From: Carposina sasakii
Taxonomy: Eukaryota; Arthropoda; Insecta; Lepidoptera; Carposinidae
NCBI GenBank assembly: GCA_014607495.2
Contig: CP053172.1
Span: forward strand, 4,974,888 to 5,038,887
Length of the DNA: 64,000 bases
Reading direction: 5' to 3'
The notes beneath the pieces were generated by a model. It was not told the origin of the DNA and did not search any database. It worked only from the letters and a program-made list of their open reading frames with translations. Positions 57,538 to 64,000 of this stretch are shown here, piece after piece; positions within the stretch are counted from its first letter, which is position 1; the number at the start of each line of letters is the position of its first letter. The translations under genes and the position numbers were made by a program.

Positions 57538-57660
57538 CTTGGTTCACAAAATTCACTTTTCTTCTCACGAACCAAAAATTCGCTCATCAACTTCAACTTT
57601 TTAGCTTTTTTTTTCTAACATTGTCAAAATCAACAACTGCTGGCTGTCAGTTCAAAATGT
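57538..57660 (-). promoter_or_regulatory. CCT7: Probable CCT7 5' UTR and promoter-proximal region
   Basis: Directly upstream of the proposed start codon. No clear TATA box. The transcription start cannot be fixed from sequence. Confidence 0.4.
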
Positions 57661-57829
57661 GTTCTTGCTAACTCTCAAAAAATTCAAACCTTATCTCTTA
57701 GAAAAAGACAGCATAATAAATTATTCTCTGAGTGCGAAAGAGTAGACATACTAATAAATTAAAATATATAATAAAATATTTTGACGTTTGATATCTCACA
57801 CTTGAGGAGTTTATAGCCCACTAGTGGAC

Positions 57830-58615
57830 GCCCGCGACTCCGTCCGCGTGGACTACAGAAAAAATAAAAAGTAGCCTATATGTTAAGTGTAAAAAGTAGC
57901 CTATATGTTATCGCGGTTGTCGTAAAAAATTAATTCACGTTTGTCCCCTTCCCGTGGGAATTTCGGGAAATCCGTTCCCAGTGCTTCCTCGGGGTCCCAA
58001 ATAAACATATATGCTCAACTTCAGATTCACATGTTTAACCGTTTTCGTAAAAAATAAATAATTCCCGTTGGTCTACTTCCCGTGGGAATTTCGGGAAATC
58101 CGTTCTAGTGTTTCCTCGCAGTCCCTAATGAACATATATGCCCAATTTCAGCTTCATATGTATAGCGGTTTTCGTAAAAACTATGAATTCCCGTTTGTCC
58201 CCTTCCCGTGGGAATTTCGGGAAATCCGTTTTTAGTCCTCCCTCGCTGTCCCCAATGAACATATATGCCCGATTTCAGCTTCATATGTATAGCGGTTTTC
58301 GTAAAAACTATGAATTCCCGTTTGTCCCCTTCCCGTGGGAATTTCGGGAAATCCGTTTTTAGTAGTCCTCCCTGTGTCCCAATGAACATATATGCCCGAT
58401 TTCAGCTTCATATGTATAGCGGTTTCGTAAAAAATATAGAATTCCCGTTGGTCGCCTTCCCGTGGAATATCGGGAAATTCTTATAGCCTATGTTCATCCA
58501 GGTCCAATAAGGATTCTAACGGTGAAAGAATTTTTGAAATCGGTCCAGTAGTTTTTGAGCCTATTCATTACAACCAAACAAACAAAGTTTTCCTCTTTAT
58601 AATATTAGTGTAGAT
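57830..58615 (+). repeat. Dispersed repeat carrying ~125-base tandem units
   Basis: Opens with GTGGACGCCCGCGACTCCGT. Four to five units of about 125 bases then repeat AATTCCCGTTTGTCCCCTTC / GAATTTCGGGAAATCCGTTT / AATGAACATATATGCCCGAT. Frames within it are by-products. Confidence 0.85.
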
Positions 58616-58672
58616 AAAGCAAGCTTTACATTTCTCATAAGTCATAACTAAATGAATAAAAAAACCTTTTTA

Positions 58673-59240
58673 AAAACAAGCTTTTATTTAAATGCGCTAA
58701 AAAGAAAAAATAAACTTTTACACTAAAACTTTTACTGTTAATTTATAACGTCATTTCAAATTTAACACATTTGACACAATTTATATGTTATAAAAGCTTG
58801 TCGCGACATTTAAGTACTCGTATTTACTTTCTTAGTTTTAAATTTTTAATAAGTCAAGGTGAGGCCGTGCCGAGGACTGAGTGGCATGATGACATGATGT
58901 CGTGAACATACCACCTCGGGGCACCGGGGCGAACCCTGTTGTATATTACTCTCTTACTCTTCTACACGAAGCTCTGGAAGGGTCGACGGATATTTCTTTG
59001 ATATGCGTGGGAACAATATGGGAAAATCTGAAACATCAACACAAAGATGCTGCCTAATAAACATTTAAAAGTAAGGACGTAAATACGAGTACTTAAACGT
59101 CGCGACAAGCTTTTATAACATATAAATTGTGTCAAATGTGTTAAATTTGAAATGACGTTATAAATTAACAGTAAAAGTTTTAGTGTAAAAGTTTATTTTT
59201 TCTTTTTAGCGCATTTAAATAAAAGCTTGTTTTTAAAAAA
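58673..59240. repeat. Long foldback element
   Basis: Arms of about 160 bases (AACAAGCTTTTATTTAAATG ... at 58673-58834; inverse at 59081-59237) around a 245-base centre of higher GC. No frame. Unlike the other families here. Confidence 0.85.
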
Positions 59241-60259
59241 GGTTTTTTTACCTAAATTTTATTTTATACTAAAAATATCTGTTTCAAAATAGATTTTCAA
59301 GATTTAGAAGTCCGCCATATTGGATTAAGAGTGACGTCACATTTTTTCGAGTTACTCTCAGCTAGCCCTTTAATTTGATACCCATATTGTAGGAATGCAT
59401 TAAAAATAATTGGTCCGCCATTGTGGGTATGCCGCCATGTTGGATTTAGAATGACGTCACACTGTTAATCATGCATTGTCATCCGAACTGAACGTGCTCA
59501 CCAAATTTCAGCCCAATCGGTTGAGGGCAAGTGCCTTAAAATTGAGTTGTAAGATTTCACCCGAACAAATATACATTGCAAGTTAAATAAAAAAGCTTGT
59601 AAAAAGACTGATTTTAGACATTGTGTGAAGGTATTGGACAGGTAGACACATTATTTAGACTATCACTGCTGATCTGAATTGCATAGCATGCTGGATTCAG
59701 TCAAGTGTAAAGCGATTTACCCAATAAATAAATGCGTTTAGCCATCCAGCATCATCTTAATTCTAGTATGACATTAGTATTACGCTATTATGTAATATTT
59801 TGGTAATATATAGGCAATATGTTACACTGTTACACAAATAAATAGCAGTCTAAATATGGGGTAATTTCTTTAAAATATGGAAACATTCGTAGTGATGCTT
59901 AATTATACCCATGACAATCTATCGATTTATTGCAAATGAAACCGATTAAACCCAAGGGTAACACTTTTGCTAAAGGATATCTATACAATATTTTAGGCAC
60001 CTATTCCGTTCCAGACGGTAAAGCCTCTATGTCAAGTTTGCCCAAAGGAGTGTGTTTGGTATTTTGGGTCTTACAGATTCCTGAGATTGCCAACTGGTTC
60101 TAATGTAGCTTAAAACACTATAGCAAAGACATACAGCAACGGAACTAGCGATGATGGCGTGCGCTTAAAGTAAGTACTTATTTTACTACTTCGGACACTC
60201 GCTCCACACAACTCCGCTGACGCGCCATTTTGCGGATAAGTAGGTAGATATTCCTCCCA
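59241..60259. other. Intergenic, LINE-tail-like segment then unique DNA
   Basis: 59300-59570 has paired CCGCCATGTTGGATT-type stretches and ACCAAATTTCAGCCCAATCG, typical of dispersed non-LTR tails. The rest shows nothing. Confidence 0.45.
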
Positions 60260-60436
60260 TTGATTATGTAAAAGCAATAGCAAAGCCGAAGCAAAGCGAT
60301 AGCGAAGATTGTACAATATTCGCCTTGAAATGTCAAAGTTCCTTTGAAATTCATTTTACGTGATACGAATTTGATAAGCAATCAGCGATTTTTGTACAAT
60401 TTTCGCTTTGCTTTAGCTAGTAGGTAATAAAGGGGC
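60260..60436. mobile_element. Miniature family E copy
   Basis: GCAATAGCAAAGCCGAAGCA ... GCTAGTAGGTAATAAAGGGG; both ends slightly degraded. Confidence 0.8.
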
Positions 60437-61486
60437 CTATTAGAGCTTATAACCTTAGGTCAAGAATTTTACATACCTATTTGTTTGTAGAGTGTGTTCA
60501 ATCAACAAGAGAATCGGCGTGAGGTTTGACATAAGGCACAATGTTGGTAATAATTGTAGTCAGTCTTAGACGATGACCTAGCACTGATCACTAACGTTTG
60601 GCTTATTTATTAATGAAAAGGGATAAGACAATAACAACAATTTGTTGGTTAGGGCCTCACTACTCTAATCTTGATTAAAATATTTAAGGATTCGACGGGA
60701 AAAGCTGGAAGGGAGCGGGTGTAATTTTCTTGTGAAAGTCAAAATTTATTTGTGAATGGCTTGCATGTGTCCGTAAAGTGATGTTTTCTGGGAGATAAGT
60801 TATATTTTGTTTACTTGTTATGTGAATCTAGTGCGTGTGCATGGTTTTATATACAGGTAAGCCGAGTAAAACTTTAGTCGGAATACGATCTCTTTATGGG
60901 CTTCATGTAAGTTGTTTCTGCAATTATTTTTGATTTTGAGGTTTTCCACTCCTTCTTGAGGATTTCCCCGTCGTTTCCATTCATCATTATCATCCATCAT
61001 AAATTCAGAAATCATTTAGGTACTAAAGATAATGACTGTATGGGCTTAGTTCCCCTTGCCTTTCCTTCGGGATAAACTAAACAACAACCAGGGATTTGGT
61101 ATCTCCTCTTTAAAATATTTAATGAGTTCATTCACCAGAGAATCTATGCATTCATACACGTGTGGATGGACAATTAAATTGTTCGTTGAATTTTATTGTA
61201 AAGTGCGATTATTCAGAACTTCAGACGTAACAAGATTGTTCCATCGTCTGGAAGTAGAAATATTTGGGAGAACTTGGGTATCATCATCAATGAGTTCATT
61301 TATTTATTAGTAATCGATTTTAATCCGTTTTCTCGAACTGTTTGTGCTCTACGCTGTACAACACTATTGAGCACAGATTTTTTTAATTCTTCACACATTC
61401 ATCCACGAACAAGCCGCAATTTTATTTTCTTACATTGTATTTTAAATACTGGTGGATACTTATTAATTAAGTAAAAGTTTATTAAA
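60437..61486 (+). other. Upstream region of the zinc-finger gene
   Basis: AT-rich, no repeat found. Should hold the promoter and 5' UTR; no convincing core element identified. Confidence 0.4.
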
Positions 61487-63714
61487 ATGGCACGAAAAGT
61501 GGATGTAAAGGCCTTGGTATCACATATATTAATTGGCGACGGTGAAGACAAGTGTCGAATATGCATGGGAGACACTACCGATGGCCAAGTTTTCCTTGAA
61601 GATACGGTTATGGAGATCGAAGACCGATCTGTAACGTTAGCCGAAGTACTGGAAACTATTACCGGAGTCGAGGTGAGTGTAAATTTCAAGTTTACTTATT
61701 AAAATTTTTATTTTGTTTCTTTGATGTTTGCGGAAAACGGAACGGCTTGATTCCCGCCATGGCGGACAAAATGGCCGATTAGGTGCGATTTTGCTCCGAA
61801 AATTTCGGCGATTAGGGGCTCGGTACAATAAATCTAAGCTTGTATCGGCTTAACTTTATGTATCTATAACTTATTAGACACGTTAGAAATCTAGATGCCA
61901 TCTAGTCGGTCGGCATAATCATAGCAAATTTAATATAACCTATAACTATCAAGCAATCTAAACTCATTGTAGATACCTAATTAATGTAGTTTTCCTGTTA
62001 ACTTCATACTGTGAAGCTAATAAACTCAACGGTCTGAGCTTGAACAAGTTTCTGTTAAATTCTGTTAATCCAATTCTAGTAACCTAAAACATCAGGTATG
62101 AGAGTAGGAGGTAATATAATAGGTTTATGTTTTCCTGTGGTCTTATGTTAACATTTCAACAAATATGCATGACTAGCAACATTCGTTCTACACCAGTTGT
62201 AGGCAGAATACTATTTGTCATTATTCCCAAAGAAGAAATCTTACAAAGACATATAAATCGTGGCCATTTGATTGGTGCCGTAATTGCAGGTGCCGTTGGA
62301 CCCAGGATTGCCAACTAGTGTCTGTTCCACCTGCTCATCATCAGCAGTGAGTGCAGCCGACTTCCAAAGCTTCTGCCAGGATGCGGTCACTCGGTGGAAC
62401 ACAACCGTGCAATTACTTCAACAATTACCATCACATGACCACAGTCATAGTCCAATTTATGCAGTATTAAATAACAACGAACTATCCATCGTTAATTATA
62501 CTCAAGAAGAACATAAACCGTCTAAGTGTCTTGTTCCAAGGAGGTCACATGCCTCAGAACATCAGAGATTTAAATATAATAAACGGAAAAAACTTCTTTG
62601 TCAATGTCCTGATTGTGGAAAGAGGTTTCTATATGCTTACCAGTTATATTTGCACCTTAGGAGTTCAATGAACAACTCAAGGGCTTGTTACATTTGTGCA
62701 GAAATAATGACTAGAGATGGTTTGATAACACATCTGCGAGAACTGCACAGATCACAGCCCCATGCTTGCAAAAAATGCCCTGCCATGTTTAATTCTCTGA
62801 AGCAATATTTGAGGCATTGCCGTAATGCTCATATTCAAGGGAAATGTGTTTGCGGTGATTGTGGACTTAGTTTCAAGTCCTTGTATGCCTACAATGCACA
62901 TCAGTCTGTGCACTCTAAGAAGGTATGCCCTAGCTGTGATAAGGTTTTTGTTAACCGAAAATGCTATTTCTACCATACTAGGTTATGTTGTAAATTGGAT
63001 AAAAATAGAGAAGACACTCTACGTACAAAGCACAAAATATCTATTATGGTTATGAATGAGAAGAGTGAGCAAAAAGTCAGGGTAGGATTAAGAGGTAGCG
63101 TTGATTTGCCAGTCATATGCGACTATTGTAACAAGAGATATGCTCAAAAGAAGTCTTTAGTTTCGCATATACAAATTGTTCACACTAAAGAGACTCACAG
63201 GCCTTGTGAGCATTGCGGAAAGCAGTTTGCCGCAGCTCATATGCCAGTCCATTTGAAAGTGCATGAGCAAAAAGCTATATACACCTGTGAACATTGCGGT
63301 CTAAGCTTAAAAACTAAATTAGGATATGCACAACATATAAGATTGCATACGGGTGAGAGACCATACCCATGTCAGTACTGTGATGAATCATTTACAGCCT
63401 CCTCCAGACGGTCTGAGCATGTTAAAAGCGTACATAAGCCTGAAAATATGCTGAAACAAGAATGTACTATTTGCACTGCCAAATTCCATAGGCCCTCTCA
63501 GCTTAAGAGGCATTTAGAGGTTCACAAACATATGGAAGATGACTATTTGCTGCATTTTGAATGTGCTGTCTGCAGCATTAGATTTAAAAGCTACCGCTCA
63601 CTGTTGTCACACAGCAAGAGGACTCATGAAGGAAAGGAAGCATCTACTTGTATAAACTCAGGGTTTTTTAAAAAGGTGTATGGAAAACCTACTAAAGATG
63701 GTACTATTGTTTAA
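61487..63714 (+). CDS. ZAD and C2H2 zinc-finger protein, two exons
   Basis: Exon 1 is 61487-61672 (62 codons), intron 61673-62289 (GTGAGT...CAG), exon 2 62290-63714, for 536 residues. The ZAD (zinc-finger associated domain, an arthropod dimerisation module) is split by the intron: CRIC near residue 23 in exon 1 and CSTC early in exon 2 supply the two Cys pairs. A linker of about 70 residues follows. About eleven C2H2-type fingers then run from 62600 to 63640; the first and fifth are atypical, the rest have CX2C and HX3-5H spacing, and one TGERPY linker is present. Such proteins are nuclear DNA-binding regulators or architectural factors. The target is unknown and I cannot assign an orthologue. 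The start was chosen at the first ATG of the open frame (AAAATGG). It is divergent from CCT7. Confidence 0.9.
61673..62289 (+). other. Intron of the ZAD zinc-finger gene
   Basis: Begins GTGAGT, ends TTGCAG, phase 0. AT-rich. I see no repeat or coding signal in it; the short frame at 62127-62318 crosses the acceptor and has no family resemblance. Confidence 0.85.
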
Positions 63715-63848
63715 CATTTGTTCGCCATTTTTAGGCAGAACATAGTGATTCATATTATTATGCCCATGTAACATCTACATCAATGATAGGTCTTCGCTCC
63801 GTGAATCATTATTCTGAGATCTACATTATGTATATACCTATGTTTACA

Positions 63849-63854
63849 AATAAA
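63849..63854 (+). terminator. Candidate poly(A) signal AATAAA for the zinc-finger gene
   Basis: AATAAA lies 135 bases past the stop, just before a SINE copy. Position is plausible but no cleavage site can be seen. Confidence 0.35.
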
Positions 63855-63855
63855 G

Positions 63856-64000
63856 ACAGCCGATTGGTCTAGTAGGTAGTGACCCTGTCTGCAACGGCAT
63901 AGGTCCTGGGTTCGAATCCCGGTAGGTGCAAACATTGATGTGATGAATATCAATGTTTGTTTCCGAGTCATGGATGTTCTATACTTATCTATGTATTTAT
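63856..64000 (+). repeat. SINE-1 copy, runs off the window
   Basis: GCCGATTGGTCTAGTAGGTA head, GGTTCGAATCCCGGTAGGTG B box, then GAATATCAATGTTTG and CTATGTATTTAT. Confidence 0.85.

Noticed and set aside
61056..61474. Two small plus-strand frames before the zinc-finger gene
   Set aside because: AT-rich chance frames without motifs; probably promoter or 5' UTR.

Overview
The window is nuclear DNA from an insect, most likely a moth or butterfly. This is an inference from the mix of repeats (tRNA-derived SINEs, RTE LINE tails, BEL/Pao, Tc1/mariner, piggyBac and hAT miniatures), a ZAD-C2H2 zinc-finger gene, and short coding exons separated by very large repeat-filled introns. Nothing looks bacterial.

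Two host genes are resolved. The first fills most of the window: the gene for the eta subunit of the cytosolic chaperonin CCT/TRiC (CCT7), on the minus strand from the ATG at 57537 to the stop at 1404. I could place all 14 coding exons with GT-AG introns and consistent phases. Together they give a 544-residue protein, the normal length for the family. The 1.6 kb of coding sequence is spread over 56 kb. The second gene, divergent at 61487-63714 (plus), is a two-exon ZAD + C2H2 zinc-finger protein of 536 residues.

Almost everything else is transposable elements inside CCT7 introns. Intron 13 (1503-6197) holds a triple nest: a TA-flanked miniature element split by a second copy of itself and by a 3.2 kb two-exon DDE transposon whose protein ends in a SWIM zinc finger. 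Intron 11 (11600-23835) holds a nearly complete BEL/Pao LTR retrotransposon (13695-23277, target duplication TAATA). Its left LTR carries a TTAA-flanked miniature element, and its pol frame is broken by a 22-base insertion. Intron 10 holds decayed extra copies of exon 10. Intron 6 (35175-49220) holds the most striking structure: four head-to-tail, almost identical 2.69 kb copies of a mariner-like element (35464-46244). The four transposases are identical at protein level and each unit has about 489-base inverted termini. Only the outer ends are complete and flanked by TA. The three internal junctions are identical and non-canonical, and each forms a ~960-base palindrome. The whole array sits in one SINE, and a paralogous unfilled SINE at about 23690 shows the original site.

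The two host genes have no evident functional link; they are neighbours with divergent starts 3.95 kb apart. The elements form a layered record of insertions. Several miniature families share the terminal CAGGGTGT and TA target of the mariner array, so it may supply their transposase (inference).
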